From contig JAWZYV010012540.1 of the NCBI GenBank assembly GCA_038373885.1, positions 248,001 through 312,000 of the forward strand: 64,000 bases of DNA. Direction: 5' to 3'. Positions 1 through 11,156 of this stretch are shown here, piece after piece. This DNA comes from Cheiracanthium punctorium (Eukaryota; Arthropoda; Arachnida; Araneae; Cheiracanthiidae). The notes beneath the pieces are model-generated. The model was not told the DNA's origin and made no database searches. It saw nothing but the letters and a program-made list of their open reading frames with translations. Made by a program: the position numbers and the translations under genes. Numbering within the stretch: the stretch's first letter is position 1; the number at the start of each line of letters is the position of its first letter.

Positions 1-60
1 TAGGTCTAGATCCCCTGTGTAGATAATTGGCCTTAATGCCACAACAACAACAACCTTTTA
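1..60 (+). repeat. 3' end of a retroposon-like repeat with (ACA)n tail
   Basis: The window opens inside a sequence ending in ACAACAACAACAACC, which looks like the short tandem tail of a SINE or LINE 3' end. The body lies outside the window, so the class cannot be fixed. Confidence 0.35.
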
Positions 61-268
61 AATGTCCTTTGGAAATGATGTGCACCCCCCTCTCTCCATA
101 ATGTTCAAGATCGCGTTACATTTAAAATGTCTGAAAATCCGTCTTTGCTCCATACAGAATGCTTATTGCTAAAGAGTAAGCAAGGCCAATAAAATAACTT
201 TTGTAAAATATAGGAGAACTGCACAGCCATTTGTAATTCGTAAACCAGCTATGTTTGAAACGAACAGT

Positions 269-442
269 CAGGGGCGTAGCCGGGGGGGGGGTTAGGGGGG
301 TCATAACCCCCCATGAGAAATTTTTGCCATACAAAATGTATATTCTTCACTACATTATCACACACACGTATATATATATATATATATATATAAGTTGTAG
401 CAGTCGTAACCCCCCCATGAAAAATTTCTGGCTACGCCCCTG
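269..442 (+). mobile_element. hAT-type MITE, CGTAGCC family (copy 1)
   Basis: A 174-bp element begins CAGGGGCGTAGCC and ends GGCTACGCCCCTG, a perfect 13-bp TIR. It is flanked on both sides by the 8-bp duplication CGAACAGT (261-268 and 443-450). Eight-bp TSDs and CAGGG ends are typical of hAT elements. The interior has G-runs next to the left end, a (TA)n tract and C-runs near the right end, and no coding capacity. The family recurs at 34056, 46382, 60726 and 63904. Confidence 0.9.
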
Positions 443-518
443 CGAACAGTGTAAAATTTACCACTCTTTTCGAGGTATGTCTTTTGAAGAGGCATTAATT
501 CCTAATGCCTCCATTGGT

Positions 519-716
519 CGACCACGAGAAAGAACACATCTTTATGTATCTTCATCATTTCACCGACTAAACGGTATTTGTAATACTTTACAGACTATAC
601 CATTTACAGGAAACATAATGAAGGTGAATAAACAGAAAAGAAACTAACTATTATTATCATTAAAATTAACACAAGAAGAAATTCTAAAATTTTCAAAAGC
701 CAGCAGTAAAAATCTC
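519..716 (+). repeat. Duplicated ~195-bp block, copy 1
   Basis: This block is nearly identical to 1622-1816 in the same orientation. Both end in CAGCAGTAAAAATCTC. A third, shorter match to the sequence just upstream (around 483-522, containing CCTAATGCCTCCA) lies at about 836-882. A short reading frame runs through this copy but is interrupted in the second, so I do not call a gene. Confidence 0.75.
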
Positions 717-900
717 GTGTCACAAAAATCCAGGGGGGGGGCTATAGCCCCCCTTGCCCTATGGTGCCGGTGCCCATGTCCATTAAACATGGTAATTAGG
801 CGGTGGCACAGGCCTTTCTGCGGAAAGAAATTTTTAATCTTTCAGCGATGCATTCATTCCTAATGCCTCCACTGGTCGACCCAGGGCCCTTTTTACCTTT
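717..900. repeat. Fragments of GC-rich repeats
   Basis: Includes a C/G-run palindrome around 731-754, an end resembling the GCCGGCGCCC-ended MITE at 28220, and a partial copy of the block at 483-522. No coding sequence is supported. Confidence 0.4.
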
Positions 901-1621
901 GAAGTGAGGGGAAGCTCAGTCTCATTTCGGGCCTCCTATCCCCTTTTTGTTTGGATTAAGTAAAGTTTTTAATGATTTTCTTTGTTAAAGGGATATTTAA
1001 TTAATTTAATTATTCTAATGATTTTATTTGAAAAAAAATATTTTTTAATTAATTTGAAATTTACCTTAGATAAAAATATATTATTCATTATCTTCGCAAT
1101 ACTTTACTTAATTGTAATGAGATTTTACAGTATTTTTAAAATTACTGTAAAAAGTAAACTAAAAACATTTCCTTACTACTGAAACAATAAACTTATTTAG
1201 TCATATATTTTTCACAATTATTTAGTCATATATTTTTCATGAGACATGGGGCTTTTTTCGGGAATTCTTTGTTCGTTTTGATGATATCATAAAAATCACA
1301 ACATGGAAGTTCAGAATTAATTTTGACCTTTAGACGATTTTTAACATTACATATTGAAAGTTTACCCCTTTCTACCGACCAAATGTTCCTGATAATAGAA
1401 AATTTTGTCTCAACTGTAACAAATATCCCAAGTATAGACATCGCATACTGAACTAATTTAGAAATGTTGCTACATGGAGTATCAAGACTTCTAAAATGCC
1501 TTAAAATTAGCTTTCCACTTCTCTTAATTAAAAATCTTTACAATAACTTAGAAGATCATTTAAAAACAAAATTTTGAATTTTTATCCGTTTTGTAGTCAT
1601 TTTTGAGCCCCCTTCAAACCA

Positions 1622-1816
1622 CGACCACGAGAAAGAACATCTCTTTTATCGTCATCATTCCACCGACTAAACGGTGTTTGTAATACATTACAGACTACAT
1701 CATTTACAGGAAACATAATGAAGGTGAATAAACAGAAAAGAAACTAACTATTATTATCATTAAAATTAACACAAGAAGAAACTCTAAAATTTTCAAAAGA
1801 CAGCAGTAAAAATCTC
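1622..1816 (+). repeat. Duplicated ~195-bp block, copy 2
   Basis: Direct-orientation copy of 519-716 with a handful of substitutions and small indels. The 1.1 kb between the copies is AT-rich and shows no gene. Confidence 0.75.
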
Positions 1817-2740
1817 AAACAAATCACGTGGTTTCCTTTTCCTACACAAATTTGTTCTTGGAAATGCACTCAGCTGCGTTTTCTCTCACTTGAAGAGACG
1901 GACCATTTTCTGAGGGATCTCTTCACCTGACCTTCAAGGAAAGCTGTAAACCTGAACGAAGCGTCTGTGGTTACCATGGCAACTGCAGTGGAAGAGAAAA
2001 TTTTTCATTAGCACTTCACAACTCAGACTGTTTGCCGAAACCCGCGTACCACGTGACTCTAACAATCGACCAATCGTGGCAGAAGTCACTGAAACCCTCT
2101 CTTTGGTACTGACAAGGGAAGGAGGTTTGGCTTCACTGCTAGTAAGATCGTGTTTTAGCACATAGTCTTACGGCAATTGGGCTTTCATCGGAATTTTAGT
2201 GTATTCTAACAGAATAAATTTGAAAAAGGATTATTGCTTGCTTACGTTAAACAATTTTTTGTTACTTACAATACTTGGTGAAGAGGCACTTCACCTACTT
2301 CACCTGAAAAGCCGCCACTGATTCTGACTTTCATTTTTATCAGCATTGTTCTTATTTTCGAAGCGAATATTTGAGCCCTGATCTTCCGTGGTCACATTTT
2401 CCTCTTCCTGATTCTGCGGCTCACCAGTTTCAAAATTGTTTTGCTTTTCCTTGGAAGTTCCCGCTTTTTTAAATGCTTCTTCACAAACAACACATACAAC
2501 CTTATCCCGCGAAGGCGTTTTCACCACGTGCTTTTCATCTAGTAGATTGCTCTCTTACGGGAGTACGATAGTACCATGAAGCTCTAAGGAGAGTCATCGG
2601 GATTGGGCGATCAGGCGGGAAAACGGACCAGGATCCATTTTCACCGGCAGGGGGCGCAGCGCACCGCTTGAATACGGATTTAGCGTTGTTTTAATTGTGA
2701 ACGAGCTATATTTTTTTTTATAAAATAAATTATTTTGATA
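1817..2740. other. Gene-poor segment with moderately GC-rich patches
   Basis: Short open frames occur on the minus strand (1934-2161 and 2300-2527). The second contains a CVVC motif and an acidic, glutamine-rich stretch, but I recognise no family and its end merges into a CAGTGGCGGC sequence that looks like a hAT-type end. About 2,540-2,690 is GC-richer and precedes the THAP start at 2745, so it could hold a promoter. No TATA or initiator assignment is safe. Confidence 0.3.
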
Positions 2741-2744
2741 GAAT

Positions 2745-2882
2745 ATGGGTCGAGCGAGTCACTGCTTTGCACCTGGATGTAACAGTGGATATCCAGAAGC
2801 CAGGAAAAGAAATGTATCGCTCGGGAAGAAAAATCCAACGTTATTTAAAGCTCCAAACAGCATCACCATAATATTTCTTTAA
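2745..2882 (+). pseudogene. THAP-domain N-terminal fragment
   Basis: A 45-codon frame starts MGRASHCFAPGCNSGYP and continues to LFKAPNS. The C-x4-C pair close to the start methionine and the following basic stretch match the N-terminal half of the THAP zinc-binding DNA-recognition domain, found in P-element-type transposases and in host THAP proteins. The distal Cys and His ligands and the AVPTIF-like region are missing, because the frame ends six codons after LFKAPNS in AT-rich sequence with no good splice donor. It is either a first exon with a donor I cannot see or, more likely, a truncated copy. Confidence 0.65.
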
Positions 2883-3498
2883 TATGGCCCCTTATAAATG
2901 TATAACATAAAAAGTAACACTATGTAAATAGAAAACCTTTTGTACATGTTAGTAGTAGTATAATGCTAATGTGAACACTTTAAAATACGGCCCAAAAATC
3001 GAATTGAAACAGCAGTATAACACTTTGAAATTGTCCATTTTTTAAAAAATAATAACAGTTTTATGAATAACATTTTTCTGTTTATTAATTTAATTAGGAT
3101 GGGGGAGGGGATTTTATATTATATAAGAAATACACAAATGGCAGCGAAATTGATAAATATATAGAATTTTTTTTTGAAACACAAAAATTTTCAAAACCAA
3201 TACAGAATAGATATTTTTGGCATAAGTCTGCAAAACTTATACAAAAACAAATATTTTCAATTCAAAGTCTGTTTTTTTTTTTTTTTTTTTTAAATACAAA
3301 ATTTTTCAAAATTAATGAAATAATAGATTTTTTCTGATATGTGAAAGCTTGCAAAACTGATGCAAAAGAGTCAATCACTGAATATGCGTGTATTTATTGA
3401 ATTAAAAATTTTTTCCTTTATGATTTTTTATGAAATTTTTTGTAGTACTGAAAAATGATACTGATACTGAAAAGACATAGATTTTTATGTAATTTTTT
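2883..3498. other. AT-rich intergenic sequence
   Basis: Long A and T runs (for example the T run near 3270-3290). Nothing else can be supported. Confidence 0.5.
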
Positions 3499-3506
3499 GT
3501 GGTACT

Positions 3507-3673
3507 CATGTCCTTATTATCGCACGGGCAAATCGGGACTTTGCCCAGGGGCCCCCAATTTGAAATCTTGTTCTGAAAGATCCTTCTTTATATCAAAATA
3601 AAACAAATTTCATAGATGCCCCCCCCCAAATTCATCAATTCCTGGGGCCCTTGTTGGTTATAATCAGGCTCTG
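3507..3673 (+). mobile_element. hAT-type MITE, TTATTATCG family (copy 1)
   Basis: Homologous along its length to the element at 29583-29758 (shared CTTATTATCG, GGGACTTTGCCCAGGG and AAACAAATTTCATAGATG). Flanks read GTGGTACT (3499-3506) and GTGGTGCT (3674-3681), an 8-bp TSD with one mismatch. The left end is degraded (CATGTCC instead of CAGGGC). There is no coding capacity. Confidence 0.75.
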
Positions 3674-5940
3674 GTGGTGCTGAAAAACGGCGTTAAATGT
3701 TTTTCTCTTTCCATATTTGTTTTTTGGTTTAACTAACCAACTTTAAGACTAAAGACAAAAAATATATATATATATATATATATATAATGAGTAAGAGGGG
3801 GTATATAAGAGGAATTTATAGCCTGAAAGAAGGCAGGAAATATTTTTTAATTTTTAGCTAATTGCTACCAAAAATATTTGTCAAAAACTGATCTATTATA
3901 TCGTTCGTATGCAGTTTTAAAGATAATTTATTTAAATTATTAATTAATTTATTAAATTATCAAACTGATGTTACATCGTTGTAACTAAGTAATATAGAAA
4001 CAAAATTATTATATATGCATATTAATTATCGTATTTATTTATTCAAATGTTAGTGTATACTTCATGAAATTTCAGCATAAATGAATAAATCCCAATTAGA
4101 GAAGCTTTAAATCGGAAAGCGCGCGCGCGCGATGCTGTTTTTCTCTGCCGTCAATAGATGGCGCCATAAATGGTAGCCACAGTTTCGTCGGCAATTCTCA
4201 TACTACGTAGTTGGTCCAAGTTGGATAACAAGCCGATGTTTTTCCTCCCGAGCTTCATGGATAGTACGCACAAAAGGTGAAAAAGCAAACCCATCGACCT
4301 TGAACTGAAGTTCAAGTTCAAGGTCGATAAGCAGACCCCAGAGGGGGGGGGGTTATATATATGGGGGGTCACAGGGACACTGAAAAAGAGGTGCGTAAAG
4401 CTGGATTCGGCCATTCCTTTTCGCTATGCAAGGGGTGGTACATTTTTGATCTCTTTGCGGACTCCGCGGTGCTGCGTTTAACGGTGTCATCGCAGCACGG
4501 AGACAGCGTAAAGTGCCGCGGGAAAATATGCCTGAAAGTTGCGGACAGTTAAAACATTTTTTTTTCAGACAATTTTCTTTTAAATGTGCAGACAAAAACT
4601 GTCCGCAAGCAGATTTCTGTGTCCGCGACACAGAAATTCTGCTACGGGGAACAAGGAGACCGGAGAGGTTAATGTAAAACCAAGGGAAGCCATCTAAATC
4701 CTGTAGAGTTGGCAGGTATGCAAATTCCTCAGCCAAAGTTGAGCTCAGCTTTAATATTATGAAGCCAGGCTAACTACTACTTAATCAGAAATAATAAAAA
4801 TAAAAAAGAGGGAAAGAGAGATTTTATTTTACAAAAAAAGTGAGACAGGGAGAAATCAAAATCCAGCGAGTTGGCAAGTAAGTATCGCACATCGGATGCA
4901 ATAAGCTTTTCCACAAGAATTCAGCTTCCTGATAGATTCGCGTAAAAACACTCCCTCAAATTTTCTTTACTTACCACTCCCAACGTCATATATTTTTCAA
5001 TCCTTTGGTGCAATATTCTTAGAGTAAACAGTGTCTTTCATGTAGCTCCAAAAGATGAAGTCACATGAACTGAGATCTGTGGCATATGGAAGCCAATCCA
5101 TAGCAATGTCTGTCAGTTAGGAATAATTCAGAGCAATGTCTTTGTCACTGAAGCATTCCTAAAAGAATATCGCCAATAAAACAGACTGACAAATCACTTT
5201 CTGTACTCCTGAGTACTAGTTAAAGATTCATAAACTTGTGGCTCCACCTATTAGCCAATATTGGAACTATTTCTGTAAACCAGAGAATAGTAAATTTCAG
5301 ACCAGTGTGTCCAACATAACACTTGCTTCACCTTACTGTCTCTCACTATTTCGGAGTTACGATTTTTCAAAATTGGGAAGTCTTTTCTAAAACACCCTGT
5401 ATATCATACACTTAGTCCCTGTCATTTGTGAGAGTGGACAAAAGTATGCAAGGAATACTGATTACAAAATGATTTTTGACACACACATATATATATATAT
5501 ATACAAGGTTTTCCTCCAGTGTGAGTAGTGAGAGCGAGTAAACATGCCTTCCCATAGATAATCACTACACATATATGTTTTTCCTCATGTGTGAGTGCAG
5601 AGATGAGTATTGCATGGCTCACAACAGAATTTCAATTCCAGGTCAAAAGGGAGCTGTTTTGTCTGAAAAAGGGACCAAAAAGGAACTTGTTATGTTAAAA
5701 AAAGAAAAAAAAAAGAGCCTATACACAAAAAGGAAATTGTTTTTAGGCTGATGCACATAAGAGTATAAATCTTATAGAATTTATATTTTATAGTATAATA
5801 GAAACACTTCAATCTTGTAACTAGAAACCAGACTAATTCACAGCAGTTATAATTTCTATACACATAAAAATATCGGCTTGTGTATTTTAATTTTCCAGGA
5901 ATTGTTTATCCTAATTTCAATGCTTCTTTAATATTAAGCA
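3674..5940. other. Gene-free stretch with a GC-rich block
   Basis: Contains (TA)n near 3763-3785, a (GC)n tract near 4121-4132, a short palindrome at about 4301-4326, and a GC-richer block at 4330-4740 that is open on both strands but matches no family I know. A second TA tract lies near 5487-5502. I see no supportable gene. Confidence 0.4.
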
Positions 5941-6130
5941 TGTGGATCCAGGAATTTTTTCGAAGATCCCATTTTTGTGAACACTGTTTATTTTTGTGAA
6001 TTTTCATGCCAACTTTTGTAAAAGTCACTTTTTTTCTTAAAATAATTTACAAGACAAATTAAAATATACAGTAAGATGTCAATGAAGGGTTGTTTTAATT
6101 GATTGTAATTTTGTGAAGGGGCCATAACAA
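5941..6130 (+). repeat. Repeat related to the MITE at 51210
   Basis: Shares GATCCAGG, TTTTTGTGAATTTTCAT, AATAATT.ACAA and TTTTGTGAAGGGGCCA in the same order with 51210-51440. No intact TIR or TSD was found for this copy, so it is an old or partial insertion. Confidence 0.55.
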
Positions 6131-6910
6131 ATCATAAAAACTAAATTTTAATCCTTTATGCTCCCAACGTCCCATCAGTAAAACTACTTAATAGGACATA
6201 AATCTGCAATAAATTACCAACGAGGCTTTAATTTCATGTAGTTTAATATTTAATTTATTATGAGATAGTTGCAATACATAAAAAGTTTACTTAATACAAA
6301 AAATATTTCTGATGCTTCATAAAAACTTCAAAACTTACTTTTCATAAGGCAAATTAATTTGGGGCATAAAGGGCTAAAAGATACAGAATAAAATTTTATT
6401 TTTCAAATAGGAGTTAGGGATAGAACTAATTCAATGTAATTATTCTATTAGAAAAGGATAATTTTAATTGACTTTTTAAATTTTTTTTTAAAAGTCTGTG
6501 GTACTTGAGCAGCAGAAAAATCATTTTTATCTAATGCTTATTTAATAATTGCATGCTTGCAGAGATCTGATAATTTTCCTAACTTTTAGCTGTTTTTTAA
6601 ATCATTTTTCAGTTTCTTTAATAGCTTCAATTCTTTTTTCTCTTTTAGAGGGGGGTAGGAGTTCTTTGAAATTTGCTTCTTTAATAGATTTTATCTTTCC
6701 CTTCATTCTTTTTTCTTTCCCTGTGAAATAATCATTGTAAGACTTTACTTACAGAAGCAACGAGTTCCTTAGCGATTGGTACTAGTTCAGGATTGATTTT
6801 AAATTGCATGGCCCACAATGAGTTTTTAAAATCCTTAGGGAGAAAAAGAGATCAAATTCCCCAAGAGAAAGAGAGATCGATTCTCCCCCCCCCCCTGTCT
6901 TTTTTTTTAA

Positions 6911-8149
6911 GGGGTTAGGGGTAGTCAGAATTTTCAAAAAATTGATTTTTTTTTTTTTTTGCATTTTCTTAAAGTGTAGTATCTTAAAAATATTCTCTGA
7001 AAGTTTGAAGTGAATCCGACAAATATCTTTCGAGTTATTTAGCGAAGAATAAAAGGCTCTCGAGCGGTCTAATATTTCCGAGAACAATTAGCTAGCGGCA
7101 TAATTCTCCCTTACCTCCTGAAGTTTTAAAAGCAATCAAGCCTATTTATGAAGATCTTAGTAATGAAAATTTACTTTCAAGATGTGTAGGTGGATTTAAT
7201 CAAAATAATAATGAGAGCTTCAACCAACTAGTGTGGAAAATATGCCCCAAAACTATCAATACTAGTTTTACCATTGTTCAAATTGCTGCATACGTAGCTA
7301 TGAGTATATTTAATGAAGGGACAAAGTCATTATTAGTAATAATGAACACACTGGGACTTAGTTGTGGGCCTAATTCGCATCGGTATACTGAAAAAACCGA
7401 TAGTGCACGTGTAAAAGTAGCTGATTAGCGCGCTAACAACAACACTCGCGAAGGTAGAATGCGACGTAGACAACAACAAATTGATGTTTTAGAAAGTTCT
7501 ACAACAGCTGAAGAACTCTTATATGGTCCAGGAATAGATGACTCAGTGTAAGTATTGAAATTATTCGTATTACTGTACATCAATCGACTGTAAAACTTTA
7601 AATGCGTTTTTCTCAAAACTATGTTTTTTGAACTGGTGACCACTCTAACTCAAAAACCGCTCGATAGATTTGAATGAAACTTATACAACTTTTAGAAAAC
7701 ATAAAAAGCTAGAGCCTGATCGAAGGATTTTTTTTTATTTTTAAACTTCGATTTTTTATAAACAATTAATTGTTGGTTTTTTCCCGAAAATCTGCAAAAA
7801 AATTTCCAGAGACCGCCATTTTGTTAATTTTGAAAAAAACAAAAAAAGCTTCGATCAGGCACAAGATTATCTATCCATAAAAATAATCTTTTTTGTTTCA
7901 TTGATTTTAGATGAATCTCCAAGGAGCTGTAATGGTCACCGCAAGGACCCATTATTAAAACCTGTTCAACTTAGACCGCCATAACTTGTAAAATTATTAT
8001 TATTATTATTTTTTGAAATTTAAGTGAAGTAATGTTAAAGTATGATGAAATGATACTATGTTTTTACTTATGTGAAATAAACTTAATTACTAGTAAAAAA
8101 AATTAATAAAAAATGGCATTTTTTCACGCCTCTGACTACCCCTAACCCC
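6911..8149 (+). mobile_element. TTAA-flanked DNA transposon (Kolobok-like)
   Basis: A 1,239-bp element has a perfect 19-bp TIR, GGGGTTAGGGGTAGTCAGA at 6911-6929 and its reverse complement at 8131-8149. TTAA abuts both ends (6907-6910 and 8150-8153). TTAA target duplications are characteristic of Kolobok and piggyBac. The interior keeps only the 3' part of a transposase gene (7096-7551), so the copy is an internal-deletion derivative. From 7,555 to 8,130 the sequence is AT-rich and non-coding. Confidence 0.8.
7096..7551 (+). pseudogene. C-terminal fragment of a Mutator-like/Kolobok-like transposase
   Basis: Continuous translation from 7096 reads PLPPEVLKAIKPIYEDLS, then LLSRCVGGFNQNNNESFNQL, VWKICPK and later IFNEG and SCGPNS. 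This order (lysine-proline helix, cysteine before N.NESFN, W..CPK, FNEG) matches the C-terminal end of a transposase family common in arthropods and cnidarians that I recall as the Pfam Mutator-like domain. An in-frame TAG at 7426 breaks the frame, and basic and acidic tail sequence continues to TAA at 7549. The catalytic N-terminal portion is absent: an in-frame TAG lies just upstream at 7093 and the left TIR is only 180 bp away. The copy cannot encode an active enzyme. Confidence 0.75.
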
Positions 8150-9960
8150 TTAAAGGAGTGGAGGGGGAGAGAATATAACAACTACATTTACATTAAAAAT
8201 AAATAAATTAACCTTATACAATAAAAAATCACAGTATTTGGGAAATATTTTGCAAAAGATAATTTGGAATATAAAACTCACTGACTTATATTTTTAGAAC
8301 TGCATTTAAGAAATAATTTATAGGACCCTTTTAAAACATCAGAATCACGTCTCATTAGCAGGTTCCTCTAGCAAAACTAACATTTAATTTGAATCTCTAT
8401 AAAAAGAGCCAAGACCTTTGCAGGGCACTAAATGTATTCTTTAAATTTTTATTGACACATCAAGAATAAGACTTCTGATTTGTCATGATAAGGTGATTCA
8501 GGCAAAAAGCTTCACTTTAATGTGTTCAGTTCAAACAATGCAGTATTTCATAATATAAATGAGCAAGAAGATAATAGCACAACATCATATGTAAAAGTCT
8601 TTTATTGTCCAATAGAGGAAAAGTTTATTATAGAGTAACTTTAGATCGTCTAGAATCCATAGCTAGCACTATGGAAAAGGGGAAAAAAAAGGGACCATTT
8701 GTGAGGCCTGGAAAGCTGTCCAATCAGAATGTCAGATGTGCCAACTTCCTAAAATCAAAAAGCCTGAGATTCCTTATGCACATATTTTCAGCATTAAATG
8801 CACACGTAATCAATACAGACATAATACTTTGTTTCTTCTTTCACATGCTAAAATGTGTTTTCAAACTCTGCAGTATTCCTCTACTCGAGTTGTACAATAT
8901 AAATAAATTCAGCTTCAAAAGTTTGTCCAAAGAAATTTAAGTAAACATGAAGCATCAGTTAAAATCAGGGTTAGCCAGTTTTAACTATGGTTTAAACCAT
9001 CATGTCAAATAATCTATTTCAAAAACTTCAAATATTGCACTGGAAAAAATGAACCAAACTACTAAGTTATTTTATTGTAAAATAATTCGTACTTTAATAT
9101 CTGGAATGAATTAATTAATATTAGAAAAATAAAGCCCTGTAATCAGCAAAAAAAAGCATACTTTGCTTATATCTATGAATTATTTTAGCTATATTTGTGT
9201 GTTTTATAAGAATGTGCTTACTCATTGCATTTAAGTTCTGAAATTTTTTGCTAATTCTATTCTGAATGGGAAACATTAGTATACTGATAATTAAAGGTTC
9301 TGATCTTTATTTCTTTTATCTAGATGACTGAAATTACTGTTACTGGCTGTTGCTTCAAGCCTTTTCAATTTAGGTATTTAGATTAAAAATAAGCTTAATG
9401 TTTGCTTCTAGGAAATGTTTAGCAATACATTGAAAAAACTGCAGAACATTACTGATATAATTGTATATACAATTGTTATATATAATATTGTATACATTAA
9501 GTTTCTAAATTTGTATCATATAAATGGTATTAAGCTAATTTTTCTAAGTGAGCATAACTTATGTATTAGTATAATTGCTATTTTTTAATATAATTAATTT
9601 TAATTATGCATTTAGTTTAATGCAAAATGTAAATATACTACATAATTAGTTTACATATTGTTCTCTTCATTTTATGGATGAGCTTTTGACAGTTAAAATC
9701 CCACCAAGAACCCAACCCTGGTCAAAATAAATATGTTGTAAACTATTCCTATTTAAAAACCATATACAGATGCAGTAAAACCTTGATATAATGATACTTA
9801 AGGGACCAAATAAAATTATTGTTCAAGAGGGATGTATTGTTTGGAAATTAACTGTGCAACCACCAAACTTCATTGATTTATCACTGTATCAAATATCATT
9901 ATAGGAAGGTTTTACTGTACAACATTAAAAATTTAATACTCATTTATTTAAATTTTGCAG
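8150..9960. other. AT-rich intergenic sequence
   Basis: No coding family recognised. Around 8968-9000 there is a lone CAGGGTTAG end followed by TGGTTTAAACCAT, resembling one end of the hAT MITE at 22088. The partner end was not found. Confidence 0.4.
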
Positions 9961-9962
9961 AA

Positions 9963-10170
9963 CAGACTTCAAATGCATTATTTCAAAATCAAATGCTTTT
10001 ACATTGTTGAGCCTGATAAACTTGAAACAAGAACTCATCTTGAAAACCTGATGAAGAAATTGGGGGAAAGTTGCCATTCCAGAATAAATTCTCCAAAAAT
10101 CTGAGAAAAAATAAGAAAAATCTTGTGGCTCAAAAAGCCTCAGGCCAAAATCCTGAGCCTTGGCATGTTT
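9963..10170 (-). repeat. ~200-bp dispersed repeat downstream of the zinc-finger gene
   Basis: Aligns in the same plus-strand orientation with 53208-53405. Shared landmarks are ATGCATTATTTCAAA, TGTTGAGCCT, AAGAAAAAT and AAAAAGCCT followed by CAGGCCAAA. It begins within about 20 bp of the zinc-finger stop codon, and a short minus-strand frame (9940-10191) is simply this repeat read through. Confidence 0.6.
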
Positions 10171-10187
10171 GGAGGAATGTGCTTTCT

Positions 10188-11156
10188 TCATGCATCACAC
10201 ACAAACGAATCCTCTTCTCTGTGAGTGAGAAGATGATTTTTCAAAGATAACTTATGAGAAAATGCTTTCTGGCACACATCACACACATACGGTTTTTCCC
10301 CTGTATGAATGCGAAAATGTATTCTCAAATATGATTTTTTAGAAAATGCTTTGTTACACGTATCACACTTGAACAGTTTCTCACCCGTGTGAGTGCGAAC
10401 ATGCACATTCAAACAGTTCTTGAAAGAAAATGCTTTCTGACACACATCACAGACGTACGGCTTCTCTCCCGTGTGAGTGGCCATATGATACCTCAAAGAA
10501 TTCTTGCCCGATAATGCTTTCTGACACACATTACAGACGTACGGTTTCTCTCCCGTGTGACTGCGAAGATGACGAGTGAGGTGTTCTTTTCTAGAAAAGG
10601 CCTTTGCGCACACATTGCACACGTGCGGCTTCTCTCCCGTGTGGGTTTGGAGATGGCTGTTCAAGCGTCCCTGCGTAGGAAACGTTTTCTCGCACAAATT
10701 GCAAGGAAACGGCTTCCCTTCCGAGTGAGTGTAATGGTGACTCCTTAACGATATCGCATGATAGAATGCTTTCTGACACACGTCGCACACATACGGTTTC
10801 TCTCCCACGTGCGTGCGGATGTGGTACTTCAGAGATTCCCTTTTAGAAAATCCTTTCTGGCACACGTCGCACACAAATGGTTTTTCTCCTGTGTGAGTGC
10901 GAATGTGTTTTATCAAATAATTCTTGAAGGAAAACGCTTTCTCACACATACCGCAGGCATACGGCTTCTCTCCTGTGTGAGTGACCATATGAATCTTCAA
11001 GGCTGTCTCCTCAGACACAGCTTTCTGACACACGTTGCACACGTGTGGTTTGTCTCCAGTGTGAGTGCGGAGATGGCGAGTCAAGTGTGACCTCGTAGAA
11101 AAAGTTTTTGTGCACACGTCACACGCATGCGGTTTCTCTTTTGTGCAGGGCTGCAT
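10188..11156 (-). CDS. C2H2 zinc-finger protein, eleven fingers
   Basis: The 322-residue product is almost entirely tandem C2H2 fingers, so the expected role is sequence-specific nuclear DNA binding, probably transcriptional regulation. Eleven complete fingers (C-x2-C-x12-H-x3-H) run from about residue 10 to 315, joined by HTGEKP-type linkers. Variants include GDKP after finger 1, VGEKP after finger 4 and SEGKP after finger 5. A twelfth begins FVCDA and stops at its first cysteine loop, so it has no second cysteine or histidines. No KRAB, BTB, ZAD or SCAN domain is present. The start is the first methionine downstream of an in-frame TAA about 24 bp upstream, which favours an intronless frame. 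An upstream exon spliced near the start cannot be excluded. The finger array is intact, so the gene may be functional, or it may be a recent retro- or tandem copy. Confidence 0.85.
   Translation of the reverse strand: MQPCTKEKPHACDVCTKTFSTRSHLTRHLRTHTGDKPHVCNVCQKAVSEETALKIHMVTHTGEKPYACGMCEKAFSFKNYLIKHIRTHTGEKPFVCDVCQKGFSKRESLKYHIRTHVGEKPYVCDVCQKAFYHAISLRSHHYTHSEGKPFPCNLCEKTFPTQGRLNSHLQTHTGEKPHVCNVCAKAFSRKEHLTRHLRSHTGEKPYVCNVCQKALSGKNSLRYHMATHTGEKPYVCDVCQKAFSFKNCLNVHVRTHTGEKLFKCDTCNKAFSKKSYLRIHFRIHTGEKPYVCDVCQKAFSHKLSLKNHLLTHREEDSFVCDA

Noticed and set aside
4151..4736. Overlapping open frames on both strands in a GC-richer block
   Set aside because: No domain or motif is recognisable, both strands are open at once, and the frame is interrupted by G-runs. 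A repeat or chance opening is more likely.
8605..8940. 111-codon plus-strand frame
   Set aside because: No ATG at the proposed start, AT-rich composition and no recognisable motif.
10557..11090. Open frames on the strand opposite the zinc-finger array and in another minus-strand frame
   Set aside because: They are shadow frames created by the repetitive zinc-finger codons and have no family resemblance.
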